Source of the DNA: Pedobacter antarcticus
Lineage (GTDB): Bacteria > Bacteroidota > Bacteroidia > Sphingobacteriales > Sphingobacteriaceae
DNA: 64,000 nucleotides
Direction of reading: 5' to 3'
Assembly: GCF_900112985.1 (NCBI RefSeq)
Contig: NZ_FONS01000002.1
Coordinates: 485,188 to 549,187, forward strand
Part shown: positions 1 to 8,905 of the stretch, piece by piece
Position numbering within the stretch: position 1 is the stretch's first letter
Layout: every line of letters begins with the position of its first letter
Program-made: the position numbers and the translations under genes
Notes under the pieces: generated by a model
Told to the model about the DNA's origin: nothing
Databases searched by the model: none
The model's input: only the letters and a program-made list of their open reading frames with translations

Positions 1-2
1 GA

Positions 3-539
3 GACTTCTTGAAGGATATCAGTTCTGCTGAGCCCGTACTCCGAAATGCAAATATGGTGAGCTTCGATCTTTCTGCCATCCGTTCTGCAGATGCACCGGC
101 TAATGGAAATGCGGGTCCCAATGGTTTTTACGGTGAGCAGGCTTGTAAAATCGCACATTATGCGGGTTTAAATGACAAGCTAACTTCCATAGGTTTCTAC
201 GAATTTAATCCGGCTTTTGATCGTAATGCGCAGACGGCAATGCTGCTGGCACAGATGGTCTGGTATTTCGTGGATGGTTTTTATAACCGTAAAAAGGATC
301 TCCCTCTTAATCCTAAATCGGCCTACATGATTTACAGGACGAGCCTGAATGACGGATCCGGAGAAATGTTATTTGTCAAAAGTAAAAAAACTGACCGCTG
401 GTGGATGCAGGTTCCGTATCCCGGAATGACGGAAAATGAACGGTATCACCTGGTTCCCTGCAGATATGAGGATTATACCATGGCTGTAAATGGGGAAATG
501 CCCGATCTGTGGTGGAGGACTTATCAGAAACTACTTTAA
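3..539 (+). CDS. Arginase/formimidoylglutamase-family (ureohydrolase fold) protein, C-terminal part
   Basis: The reading frame is open from the first bases of the window, so this is the 3' part of a longer gene. The visible 178 residues carry the ureohydrolase C-terminal half: a beta strand ending in SFDLSAIR, then a glycine-rich loop and NGFYGEQACKIAHYAG, where true arginases have the last metal-binding DxD and the segment GLxxxE. In arginases and agmatinases the strand reads SFDxDxxDP, supplying two aspartate ligands for the Mn pair. Here the second Asp is Ser, so one metal ligand appears to be missing. Hydrolysis of a guanidino or formimino substrate is the family role, but activity of this member is doubtful. 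It ends in a bidirectional terminator shared with purD. Confidence 0.75.
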   Translation, partial: DFLKDISSAEPVLRNANMVSFDLSAIRSADAPANGNAGPNGFYGEQACKIAHYAGLNDKLTSIGFYEFNPAFDRNAQTAMLLAQMVWYFVDGFYNRKKDLPLNPKSAYMIYRTSLNDGSGEMLFVKSKKTDRWWMQVPYPGMTENERYHLVPCRYEDYTMAVNGEMPDLWWRTYQKLL

Positions 540-605
540 TAATTACGTGATTTATTCACCTAATAGAATTTCTATATAACAATTGCCTTTGTTTTTCTAA
601 TGATT

Positions 606-663
606 TAAAATATTGATAAAAAAAGCCGCTGCAGACGCAGCGGCTTTTTTTATCAATATTTTA
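606..663. terminator. Bidirectional intrinsic terminator with 27-bp perfect arms
   Basis: Arms at 606-632 and 637-663 are exact reverse complements, with a 4-nt loop. The core GCCGCTGC/GCAGCGGC is flanked by A7 and T7 tracts, so each strand sees a hairpin followed by a U-run. It lies between the convergent arginase-family gene and purD and reaches to within one base of the purD stop codon. Confidence 0.9.
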
Positions 664-664
664 T

Positions 665-1936
665 TTATACCAGATCAAATCCGATATCTTCCCTGAAGTA
701 CTTGCCATCGAAGTAAATACGGGAAGCGTCAGCTGTAGCTGATTGCAAGGCATCAAACTGCGTGTCCTGTAAGCTGGTGATCGCAATTACTCTACCACCA
801 TTGGTTTTCACAACTCCACCTTCCAGTGCCGTTCCGGCATGAAAAGCAAGGGATTTACGGATGTTCTCTATGCCGCTGATCGCTTTGCCTTTTTCGTAGT
901 CACCAGGATATCCGCCAGCTACGATCATTACTGTAGCTGCCGATTTAGGGCTGATCTTCAGGGTACATTCGTTTAGTTTTTGTTTGGAGGCTGCAATGAA
1001 AAGTTCTACCAGGTCATTTTCAATTCTTGGTAATACACTTTCTGTCTCCGGATCGCCCATTCTGCAGTTATACTCAATGATCAGGGGTTTATCTCCGACT
1101 TTAAACAGGCCAAAGAATATAAATCCGCTATAGTCAATACCGTCTTTTTTTAATCCCTCAATTGTAGGTACGATAATCGTATCTTCTACTTCTTTCAGGA
1201 ATTTTTCGTCGGCGAAAGGAACCGGAGAAACCGAGCCCATTCCACCTGTATTCAGGCCTGTATCTGCCTGACCTATTTTTTTATAATCTTTCGCTTCGGG
1301 CAGTACAACATAGTTTTCTCCGTCCGTCAGTACGAATACAGAAAGTTCAATACCAGTCAGGAATTCTTCAATGACGACTATCGCACCTGCTGTTCCGAAT
1401 TTTCCGCCAAGCATTAATTTAAGTTCTTCTGCTGCTTCTTCTTTAGTCTGGCAGATCAGGACACCTTTGCCCGCAGCAAGACCATCTGCTTTAAGCACTA
1501 CAGGCATGCTATGGTTTTCCAGGTAAGCCAATCCATCTTCCAGGTTTTCTCCAGTGAATGAACGGGAGCCTGGTGTTGGGATATTGTGGCGGGCCATAAA
1601 AGCTTTTGCGAAATCTTTACTGCCTTCCAGAATAGCCCCTTCTTTTTTTGGACCAATTACCGGGATGTGTTTCAGGTCTTCATCAGCCAGGAAAAAGTCA
1701 TGAATTCCATTAACCAGGGGTTCTTCCGGGCCAACTACCACAAAGTTGATTTCTTCTTTCAGTACCAGCTTTTTTACGGCTTCAAAATCGTTTGGATTTA
1801 AGGGAAAGTTTTTGCCGTACGCCGCAGTACCACCATTACCGGGTGCAATGATGAGTTTTTCGCATAATGCAGACTGGCTCATTTTCCAGGCGAAAGCGCT
1901 TTCTCTGCCGCCGGATCCTAATAATAAGATATTCAT
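665..1936 (-). CDS. purD: Phosphoribosylamine-glycine ligase (GAR synthetase)
   Basis: Catalyses ATP-dependent ligation of glycine to 5-phosphoribosylamine, the second step of de novo purine synthesis, in the cytoplasm. At 423 residues it has the usual length. Visible landmarks are the N-terminal Rossmann-like LLLGSGGRES (residues 4-13), GPEEPLV (69-75), the ATP-grasp loop LKADGLAAGKGV and the metal/phosphate segment NCRMGDPET. It stands alone, convergent with the upstream arginase-family gene and divergent from secA. A TATATTTG -7 element ends four bases before the ATG, so the mRNA may be leaderless. No other purine gene is in the window. Confidence 0.97.
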   Translation of the reverse strand: MNILLLGSGGRESAFAWKMSQSALCEKLIIAPGNGGTAAYGKNFPLNPNDFEAVKKLVLKEEINFVVVGPEEPLVNGIHDFFLADEDLKHIPVIGPKKEGAILEGSKDFAKAFMARHNIPTPGSRSFTGENLEDGLAYLENHSMPVVLKADGLAAGKGVLICQTKEEAAEELKLMLGGKFGTAGAIVVIEEFLTGIELSVFVLTDGENYVVLPEAKDYKKIGQADTGLNTGGMGSVSPVPFADEKFLKEVEDTIIVPTIEGLKKDGIDYSGFIFFGLFKVGDKPLIIEYNCRMGDPETESVLPRIENDLVELFIAASKQKLNECTLKISPKSAATVMIVAGGYPGDYEKGKAISGIENIRKSLAFHAGTALEGGVVKTNGGRVIAITSLQDTQFDALQSATADASRIYFDGKYFREDIGFDLV

Positions 1937-1940
1937 GAAG

Positions 1941-1948
1941 CAAATATA
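1941..1948 (-). promoter_or_regulatory. purD: Putative purD -7 promoter element (TATATTTG)
   Basis: On the minus strand the sequence is TATATTTG-CTTC-ATG. TAnnTTTG is the known Bacteroidota -7 consensus, and transcription normally starts about 4-7 bases after it, which would put +1 at or next to the start codon. No clear TTG -33 element lies at 17-23 bp upstream. Confidence 0.5.
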
Positions 1949-2109
1949 ACCGCTTTACCTAAATTTCACAGTTTACGTGCATGTTTAAATTCAGATTGAA
2001 GCGCCAGACCAGCTAGTTAACTTACAAAGTAATGACAAATTGTACAATACGTAGAAATAACCACTGAAGGACAGCGGGAAATAACAGATATTTTGTATTT
2101 TTAGCGCCT

Positions 2110-2156
2110 TACAACTGCCAATCTGACTTGTCAGCCGGAATGGCTTAATTGTTGTA
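2110..2156 (+). promoter_or_regulatory. Structured leader upstream of secA
   Basis: Three nested complementary segments are visible: TACAAC (2110-2115) with GTTGTA (2151-2156), GCCA (2117-2120) with TGGC (2141-2144), and CTGAC (2123-2127) with GTCAG (2130-2134). Together they form an imperfect stem-loop about 40 bp before the secA ATG. No U-run follows, so it is not a terminator. A role in secA control is inference only. Confidence 0.4.
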
Positions 2157-2195
2157 AAATTAAGACTTTATATAAAATTTAACACAATCAAAACG

Positions 2196-5100
2196 ATGCT
2201 AGGATTTTTAACCAAGGTTTTTGGAAGCAAATCGGAAAGAGATATTAAGGCAATCCAACCACTTGTCATCAAAATAAACGAGGAATACGCTAAGCTTTCT
2301 TCATTGAGTAATGATGAACTGCGTAACAAAACCGTCTATTTTAAAGATGTAATTGCAAAATCATTAGCAGAAATCGATGCGCAGATTGCTGCATTGAAAG
2401 CAGAAGCTGAGGATCAGCAACTGGCGCTTGCAGAAAAGACTGCGCTTTATGAGCGTATTGATGTATTGATCAAGGATAGGGACAAAGAACTTGAAGTAGT
2501 TTTATTACAGTTGCTGCCTGAGGCATTTGCTGTAGTTAAAGAAACTTCACGCCGCTTAACTGAAAATGGTACGCTGGAAGTTACGGCTTCTGCGTATGAC
2601 AGGGAATATGCGGCAAGACGCAGTAACGTTAAAATTGAAGGCGATAAAGCTTACTGGGCTAATACCTGGGATGCTGCCGGAAGTACTGTTGTTTGGAATA
2701 TGGTGCATTATGATGTACAGCTGATTGGTGGTATTGTATTGCACAGCGGCAAAATTGCAGAGATGGCAACTGGTGAGGGTAAAACACTGGTGAGTACGCT
2801 ACCTGCTTACCTGAATTCTTTAGCCGGTCAGGGTGTGCATATTGTAACTGTCAATGATTACCTGGCACGACGTGACTCGGAGTGGAACGGTCCGCTATTC
2901 GAATTCCACGGACTACGTGTAGATTGTATAGATAAACATGAGCCGAATTCACAGGAACGCAGAAATGCTTACCTGGCGGATATCACTTATGGAACGAATA
3001 ATGAATTTGGTTTTGACTACCTGCGTGACAATATGTCTCAGGAGCCTGGCCAGCTGGTTCAGCGTAAGCTGCACTTCGCGATGGTCGATGAGGTCGATTC
3101 AGTCCTGATCGATGATGCACGTACCCCACTGATTATTTCAGGTCCGGTACCTTTTGGTGATCAGCATGAGTTTCATGAATTGAAACCAAGAATTGAACGT
3201 CTGGTTAATGCGCAGAAAGATTTTGTGAGCAGGGCACTGAACGAGGCTAAAAAATCTATCAATGATGGCAGAACTGGTCCGGATGAGGGCGAAGGAGGCT
3301 TGGCTCTATTAAGAGCATTCCGTGGTTTGCCAAAAAATAAAGCACTGATTAAATTTTTAAGTGAAGGTGGTAACAGACAGTTACTGCTGAAAACTGAAAA
3401 TTATTATATGGCAGATCAGTCTAAGAATATGCCTAAGGTTGATGCTGAATTGTATTTCCATATTGATGAGAAAAACAATCAGGTTGAACTAACCGAAAAA
3501 GGTATTGAACTGATTACTAAATCTGGTGAAGATGAGCATTTCTTCGTATTACCTGATGTGGGTACTGAGATTGCTGAAATTGAAAAATCTGCTTTAAGCA
3601 GTGAAGATAAAATCGCGAGAAAAGATGAACTGATGCGTGATTATTCAATCAAGGCAGAAAGGGTTCACTCTGTTAACCAGTTGTTGAAAGCATATACCCT
3701 GTTCGAAATGGACGTGGAGTATATCATTGATGAAGGCAAAATTAAAATCGTTGATGAGCAGACTGGACGTATTATGGACGGTCGCCGTTATTCTGATGGT
3801 CTACACCAGGCGATTGAAGCAAAAGAGAATGTAAAAGTAGAAGATGCTTCACAAACTTATGCTACAGTAACTTTACAGAACTTCTTTAGAATGTACCACA
3901 AATTATGTGGTATGACTGGTACAGCAACAACTGAATCGGGTGAGTTCTGGTCAATCTATAAACTGGACGTGGTTGAAATTCCAACTAACCGCGTAATGTC
4001 CAGAATTGATCATCAGGATTATGTTTACCGTACGGTAAGGGAAAAATATAATGCTGTTGCTGAGGAAATTGTTAAACTGACACAGGCAGGCAGACCGGTT
4101 CTGGTAGGTACAACTTCGGTTGAGATCTCCGAATTGCTGAGTCGTATGTTAAAACTGCGTGGTATCAAACATAATGTACTGAATGCGAAAATGCACCAGA
4201 AGGAAGCAGATATCGTTGCAGAAGCTGGTCAGGCAGGTACAGTAACGATTGCAACCAACATGGCTGGTCGTGGTACGGATATTAAACTAGGTGCTGGTGT
4301 GAAAGATGCAGGTGGTTTGGCAATCGTTGGTACAGAGCGTCATGAGTCGCGTCGTGTAGACAGACAGTTACGTGGTCGTGCAGGTCGTCAGGGTGATCCG
4401 GGATCATCTCAGTTCTTCGTTTCCCTGGAAGATAACCTGATGCGTTTATTCGGTTCGGAAAGAATCTCCAATATTATGGTGAAAATGGGAATTGAAGATG
4501 GTGAAGTGATTCAGCATTCTATGATTACCAAATCTATCGAGCGTGCACAGAAAAAAGTAGAAGAGAATAACTTTGGTATCCGTAAACGTTTACTGGAGTA
4601 TGATGATGTAATGAACTCACAGCGTTCTGTTATTTATGCCAAACGTAAAAATGCCTTATTTGGTGAACGTCTGGACGTAGATATGAACAATATGGTATTC
4701 GATGTTGCTGAAGATGTGGTTACTGAATATAAAGAAGAAGGAAATTACGAAGGTTTCAAACTGGAAGTAATTAAAAATTTCTCTCTGGATACAGCAATTA
4801 CCGATCAGGAATTCAGCTCGAGAAGTGTACATATCTTAACGGATAAATTATTCGAAGAAGCTACTGCTTTCTATAACCGTAAGTCTGATGCAATTATTAG
4901 CCAGGCGATGCCGGTTCTGACCCAGGTTTTTGAAGAACGTGGTGATCATATTGAGCAGATCGTAGTTCCTTTCACAGATGGTATCAGAAGTATTCAGGTG
5001 CCTGTTGAATTGAAAAAAGCAATTGCGAACAACGGTCGTGAAGTGACTAAGTCCTTTGAGAAAACAATCGTGCTTGCACTGATTGATGAATCATGGAAAG

Positions 5101-5504
5101 AACATTTGCGTGAAATGGATGAATTGAAACAATCAGTTCAGAATGCAGTTTACGAGCAGAAAGATCCATTAATTATTTATAAAATGGAAGCATTTAACCT
5201 GTTTAAAAACATGTTGAATGCGGTGAATAAAGAAGTGGTGAGCTTCCTGTATAAAGGTGGTATTCCTGGTCAGCAGGAAGCCGACGATGTCAGAGAGGCA
5301 CAAGCACCTCAGCCGGTTTCAAATAAAATACAGGCTACAAAACCTGAGTTTGCTTCAGCTGGTTCTTCGGAAGGTCAGTTTGAGGACACCAGAGAGCAGG
5401 CTCCGCAGCAGCCTATCCGCAAAGAAGTGACAGCAGGCAGAAATGACCTTTGTCCTTGTGGTAGCGGCAGGAAATTTAAAAACTGCCATGGTGCCGGATT
5501 GTAA
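2196..5504 (+). CDS. secA: Preprotein translocase ATPase SecA
   Basis: Motor of the Sec pathway that drives unfolded preproteins through SecYEG at the inner membrane. The 1102 residues exceed the roughly 900 of E. coli SecA because of insertions, which is usual for Bacteroidota. Walker A ATGEGKT lies near residue 190, the DEAD-type MVDEVDSVLIDDARTPL near 296, and the helicase-II region includes TNMAGRGTDIKLG and RQLRGRAGRQGDPG. The C-terminus carries the zinc site CPCGSGRKFKNCHG that binds SecB or lipids in other species. The gene is monocistronic: a 259-bp upstream gap with a structured leader, and a strong terminator right after the stop. Confidence 0.98.
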   Translation: MLGFLTKVFGSKSERDIKAIQPLVIKINEEYAKLSSLSNDELRNKTVYFKDVIAKSLAEIDAQIAALKAEAEDQQLALAEKTALYERIDVLIKDRDKELEVVLLQLLPEAFAVVKETSRRLTENGTLEVTASAYDREYAARRSNVKIEGDKAYWANTWDAAGSTVVWNMVHYDVQLIGGIVLHSGKIAEMATGEGKTLVSTLPAYLNSLAGQGVHIVTVNDYLARRDSEWNGPLFEFHGLRVDCIDKHEPNSQERRNAYLADITYGTNNEFGFDYLRDNMSQEPGQLVQRKLHFAMVDEVDSVLIDDARTPLIISGPVPFGDQHEFHELKPRIERLVNAQKDFVSRALNEAKKSINDGRTGPDEGEGGLALLRAFRGLPKNKALIKFLSEGGNRQLLLKTENYYMADQSKNMPKVDAELYFHIDEKNNQVELTEKGIELITKSGEDEHFFVLPDVGTEIAEIEKSALSSEDKIARKDELMRDYSIKAERVHSVNQLLKAYTLFEMDVEYIIDEGKIKIVDEQTGRIMDGRRYSDGLHQAIEAKENVKVEDASQTYATVTLQNFFRMYHKLCGMTGTATTESGEFWSIYKLDVVEIPTNRVMSRIDHQDYVYRTVREKYNAVAEEIVKLTQAGRPVLVGTTSVEISELLSRMLKLRGIKHNVLNAKMHQKEADIVAEAGQAGTVTIATNMAGRGTDIKLGAGVKDAGGLAIVGTERHESRRVDRQLRGRAGRQGDPGSSQFFVSLEDNLMRLFGSERISNIMVKMGIEDGEVIQHSMITKSIERAQKKVEENNFGIRKRLLEYDDVMNSQRSVIYAKRKNALFGERLDVDMNNMVFDVAEDVVTEYKEEGNYEGFKLEVIKNFSLDTAITDQEFSSRSVHILTDKLFEEATAFYNRKSDAIISQAMPVLTQVFEERGDHIEQIVVPFTDGIRSIQVPVELKKAIANNGREVTKSFEKTIVLALIDESWKEHLREMDELKQSVQNAVYEQKDPLIIYKMEAFNLFKNMLNAVNKEVVSFLYKGGIPGQQEADDVREAQAPQPVSNKIQATKPEFASAGSSEGQFEDTREQAPQQPIRKEVTAGRNDLCPCGSGRKFKNCHGAGL

Positions 5505-5520
5505 TTTGTAATACCCATAT

Positions 5521-5562
5521 AGAATGCCGATTTTTGAAAAAAAATTCGGCATTCTTTTTTTT
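5521..5562 (+). terminator. Intrinsic terminator of secA
   Basis: A 10-bp stem (5521-5530 with 5546-5555) encloses an A/T-rich loop and is followed by a T-run. It lies 17 bp after the secA stop and overlaps any start of the next gene upstream of 5573. Confidence 0.88.
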
Positions 5563-5572
5563 AGGCCAGCTT

Positions 5573-6025
5573 ATGAAATTATTCCTGACATTAATCCTCT
5601 GTATTTTTTCCCTTTTCTCCTTTGCACAGCAAAGAGGAGAAGTTAAGGTCATTAAGGACCCATTGATTGATTCCATGATTGAGCGTAGAATTCAGTTGAG
5701 CAAGAAACCGGCAGCTGGGTCTACCACAGCACCGGTAACAGCGGGTGGTGTACGGAAAGCCGGCCCTATTGTTAGTCAAATGGGGTACCGGGTACAGGTT
5801 TTTTACGGAGCGGATCGGCGGCAGACATTTGCGGAGCAAAACAGGTTTAAAGCACTCCATCCGAAATTAAATACCTATATCACCTATAAAGAACCTAATT
5901 ATTACTTAAGAGTTGGTGATTTCCGGACGCGTCTGGAAGCCCAGAGGTTGATGAACGAATTAAGAGGGATATTCCCGACTTTATTCATCTTCAGAGAAAA
6001 AATCAATGCACCTAGTTTAGATTAA
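5573..6025 (+). CDS. Secreted SPOR-domain protein
   Basis: A 150-residue protein with an N-terminal signal peptide (MKLFLTLILCIFSLFSFAQ) and a C-terminal SPOR domain of about 75 residues (from GYRVQVFYGADRR to the FIFREKI end). SPOR domains bind peptidoglycan strands denuded of stem peptides, often at division sites, so a periplasmic cell-wall role is likely. A TTG at 5534 opens the frame further upstream, but it lies inside the secA terminator, so the ATG at 5573 is preferred. The M20 amidohydrolase follows after 4 bp, suggesting co-transcription. Confidence 0.85.
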   Translation: MKLFLTLILCIFSLFSFAQQRGEVKVIKDPLIDSMIERRIQLSKKPAAGSTTAPVTAGGVRKAGPIVSQMGYRVQVFYGADRRQTFAEQNRFKALHPKLNTYITYKEPNYYLRVGDFRTRLEAQRLMNELRGIFPTLFIFREKINAPSLD

Positions 6026-6029
6026 TCCA

Positions 6030-7217
6030 ATGATCAATAAAGACCAAGTACAGACATTAGCAGCACAAATATACGACGATGTAGTAGCCAACAGGCGCCA
6101 CCTGCATGCCAATCCGGAATTATCTTTTCAAGAATATGAAACTTCAAAATTTATCCAGGCACGGTTACAGGAACTGGGTATTCCTTTTACTGTAATGGCA
6201 GATACAGGGGTGGTAGGTTTAATTACCGGCGAGTTGCCCTCTGAACAAGTTATCGCACTGCGTGCAGATATAGATGCCCTGCCGATAACTGAAGCCAATG
6301 ATAAGCCTTATACGTCTAAAAACACAGGGGTTATGCATGCCTGCGGACATGATGTGCATACTTCTTCGTTACTGGGCGTGGCTCATATCCTGCAACAGCT
6401 GAAAGCTGATTTTGGTGGGACTGTTAAATTGATTTTTCAACCGGGTGAGGAAAGGCTTCCGGGCGGCGCGAGTATAATGATCAAAGAGGGGGTATTGCAA
6501 AACCCGGCCCCGCATCATATTATCGGGCAGCATGTAATGCCTATGATCGATGCTGGTAAAGTTGGTTTCCGTTCTGGAATCTATATGGCCTCAACTGATG
6601 AGCTGTATGTAACGGTTACTGGTAAGGGAGGCCATGGTGCACAGCCGCAGCAGAACATAGATCCGGTATTGATTACTTCACATATTATTGTTGCCTTACA
6701 GCAGATCGTAAGCAGAAATGCAGATCCGCGTTTACCGACGGTACTTTCGTTCGGAAAGGTTATTGCCAATGGTGCTACCAATATTATCCCGAACGAGGTA
6801 AAACTGGAAGGTACTTTTCGCACACTGAATGAGCAATGGAGAGCAGAAGCAAAAATACTAATGAAAAAGATGGCCGAAGGCATTGCAGAAAGTATGGGTG
6901 GGAGCTGCGAATTTACGATCATGAATGGTTATCCTTTCCTGGTGAATGAAGAGAAGCTTACAGCGAACGCCAGAGCCTTCGCTGAGGATTATCTCGGTAA
7001 GGAAAATGTACTTGATCTGGATATTTGGATGGCAGCAGAAGATTTCGCCTATTATTCACAGGTTACTGATGCCTGCTTTTACCGCTTAGGCACAGGTAAT
7101 GCTGCGAAGGGAACGAGTTACTCAGTTCACCATCCTAATTTTGATATTGATGAAGATGCGCTGAAGATCTCCAGCGGTCTGATGGCATATATGGCACTTA
7201 AACAATTGGGGAACTAA
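6030..7217 (+). CDS. M20-family amidohydrolase (N-acyl amino acid / hippurate hydrolase type)
   Basis: A 395-residue cytoplasmic metallopeptidase of the M20D group, which removes acyl or similar groups from amino acids. Metal-binding and catalytic segments visible are HACGHDVHTSSLLG (around residue 104), GEERLPGGA with the catalytic Glu, the QHVMP histidine, and the dimerisation-domain motif GKGGHGAQP. Near the end, AAEDFAYY and the HHPNFDID segment supply the remaining ligands. Length and motif order are complete. The exact substrate cannot be read from sequence. It sits in a run of plus-strand genes with gaps of only a few bases. Confidence 0.92.
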   Translation: MINKDQVQTLAAQIYDDVVANRRHLHANPELSFQEYETSKFIQARLQELGIPFTVMADTGVVGLITGELPSEQVIALRADIDALPITEANDKPYTSKNTGVMHACGHDVHTSSLLGVAHILQQLKADFGGTVKLIFQPGEERLPGGASIMIKEGVLQNPAPHHIIGQHVMPMIDAGKVGFRSGIYMASTDELYVTVTGKGGHGAQPQQNIDPVLITSHIIVALQQIVSRNADPRLPTVLSFGKVIANGATNIIPNEVKLEGTFRTLNEQWRAEAKILMKKMAEGIAESMGGSCEFTIMNGYPFLVNEEKLTANARAFAEDYLGKENVLDLDIWMAAEDFAYYSQVTDACFYRLGTGNAAKGTSYSVHHPNFDIDEDALKISSGLMAYMALKQLGN

Positions 7218-7219
7218 TT

Positions 7220-8167
7220 TTGAAATTATTTTTTTTGACTTCGTGTATCTGCTTCCTGTACTTTGGAAAGCTCTCAGCGCAGGAAATAGACCGTTTTAAT
7301 CCGGATACGCTGAAAACCATCTCCCTGGAATCCAATGTGAACATCGTGAGTGAAAAGCTAAGCGCGGAGACCTTTATAAGGGCTGTGATTAGTGATACCA
7401 GTTTTTATGAGGCTTTCAGGCGTATGAAGAAATACAGCTTCATTGCGGAGAACCGGATCTATACTTACGATAAAAAGAATAAAGTAAACGGCCGTATCTA
7501 CCGTAAGATCAGGCACCGGAACACGGGGCCTGTGAAAATGGAATATCTGGTGAAGCAGGATACAGGCAAGGTTTTTAAAAAGAACGGCAAATATCAGTTG
7601 TATACGCTGGAGATGTTTGATTATATCTTTATGAATGCTTACCAGAGTGATTTCGTACCCGATGCACCGACAGGGGGCAGTAAAGGCGGGACACTTTCTG
7701 GTTATAAGGCTAAGCTGAAGACACTAATCTTTAATCCAGGAAAACCTGTGAAGGGAATTCCTTTTATAGGCAGTAAGACAGAGATTTTCACGGCTAATAT
7801 GCGGCAATACTATGACTACACTTTTCAGAGTGCCACCTATCTGGATTCGATACCGGTGTACCGTTTTATAGTGAAGGTTAAACCAGGACTGAGTAAATGG
7901 ACTAAGGATGGGCTAATGATCAAGGAGCTGATTACCGTATTTGATAAACGGAATTTTGAAATCCTCGGGCGTCATGTGGATATGAAATATAGTAATATGC
8001 TATTCGATTTTGATGTGCAGATGAATATTGAAATGAGTTATTTCGGCGAAGATAAACTACCCTCTAAAATCACTTATCAGGGAAACTGGAATGTTCCTTT
8101 CAAAAAAGAAGAGCGGGCAAGCTTCCTGATTCTGCAGAAGGATTATCAGCCTGATTTCAAACGATGA
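7220..8167 (+). CDS. Secreted protein of unknown function, TTG start
   Basis: A 315-residue protein with a signal peptide (MKLFFLTSCICFLYFGKLSAQ), so it is probably periplasmic or outer-membrane associated. The start must be TTG at 7220, two bases after the previous stop: the first in-frame ATG lies about 68 codons later and would remove the signal peptide. The rest is rich in beta strands (for example PVYRFIVKVKPG and MLFDFDVQMNIEMSYFG) and resembles hypothetical proteins common in Bacteroidota. I recognise no catalytic motif. Confidence 0.8.
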   Translation: MKLFFLTSCICFLYFGKLSAQEIDRFNPDTLKTISLESNVNIVSEKLSAETFIRAVISDTSFYEAFRRMKKYSFIAENRIYTYDKKNKVNGRIYRKIRHRNTGPVKMEYLVKQDTGKVFKKNGKYQLYTLEMFDYIFMNAYQSDFVPDAPTGGSKGGTLSGYKAKLKTLIFNPGKPVKGIPFIGSKTEIFTANMRQYYDYTFQSATYLDSIPVYRFIVKVKPGLSKWTKDGLMIKELITVFDKRNFEILGRHVDMKYSNMLFDFDVQMNIEMSYFGEDKLPSKITYQGNWNVPFKKEERASFLILQKDYQPDFKR

Positions 8168-8198
8168 TCCTGATTACCAGATAAACAGTCGTTTTAAT

Positions 8199-8218
8199 TA
8201 TCTTTGGTTTGAACCAAA
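8199..8218 (+). promoter_or_regulatory. Putative -7 element overlapping a perfect palindrome before the SGNH hydrolase gene
   Basis: TATCTTTG (8199-8206) fits the Bacteroidota -7 consensus. It overlaps the palindrome TTTGGTT-TG-AACCAAA (8203-8218), placed where transcription would start. This suits an operator or a 5' hairpin. No -33 TTG is seen at the usual spacing. Confidence 0.4.
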
Positions 8219-8228
8219 AAAATAAATT

Positions 8229-8900
8229 ATGTCTAAGCAATTATTGATCAGATCTGCTGCTGCGCTGCTAATAGGTGTTGTGGTCATTTCTACTATGGCC
8301 TTAAAGCCTAAAGGGAAGAAAATAATCCTGTTTGGTGATTCTATTACCCAAATGGGTGTAGAGCCCGGCGGATATGTTGATCTTTTGAAAAAGGGACTGG
8401 AACCAGCCGGCAATACTGTGATCGGTGCAGGTATTGGCGGGAACAAAGTTTATGACCTTTTTCTTCGCCTGGAAGATGATGTGCTGGCAAAAAAGCCAGA
8501 CGTTGTCGTAATCTACGTTGGCGTAAATGACGTGTGGCATAAATGGAGTTCCCGTACAGGAACAGATCAGGATAAGTTTGTCCGGTTTTACCAGGCGCTG
8601 ATTAAAAAAATTCAAGGCGGTGGTTCTAGAGTTGTCCTCTGTACGCCGGCAGTAATCGGTGAAAAAAAACCGGGAACCAATGAAATGGATGCTGAGCTGG
8701 ACAAGTATGCAGGTGAGATCCGAAAACTGGCAGCTGAGCACCAATTACCCCTTGCAGATCTGAGGAAAGTATTCACAGCTTACGATGCTGCAAATAATCC
8801 GCAGGATCTGGAGAAAGGTATTCTGACCACTGACGGCGTTCACCTTAACGCAAAAGGAAACCAAATGGTTGCTGATACAATTTTACCTTTAATCCGATAA
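8229..8900 (+). CDS. SGNH/GDSL-family hydrolase
   Basis: A 223-residue protein with an N-terminal hydrophobic segment (signal peptide or anchor, residues 7-25). The SGNH blocks are complete: block I FGDSITQMG with the nucleophile Ser, the block II Gly region (GAGIGGNKV), block III GVND with the oxyanion Asn, and block V DGVHLN with catalytic Asp and His. Family members hydrolyse ester or acetyl groups on lipids or polysaccharides, so an exported esterase is likely, but the substrate is not evident. A palindrome sits over the likely transcription start. Confidence 0.9.
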   Translation: MSKQLLIRSAAALLIGVVVISTMALKPKGKKIILFGDSITQMGVEPGGYVDLLKKGLEPAGNTVIGAGIGGNKVYDLFLRLEDDVLAKKPDVVVIYVGVNDVWHKWSSRTGTDQDKFVRFYQALIKKIQGGGSRVVLCTPAVIGEKKPGTNEMDAELDKYAGEIRKLAAEHQLPLADLRKVFTAYDAANNPQDLEKGILTTDGVHLNAKGNQMVADTILPLIR

Positions 8901-8905
8901 CCTGA

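Noticed and set aside
5534..5572. TTG start for the SPOR protein at 5534
   Set aside because: It lies within the secA terminator and would put a charged stretch before the signal peptide.
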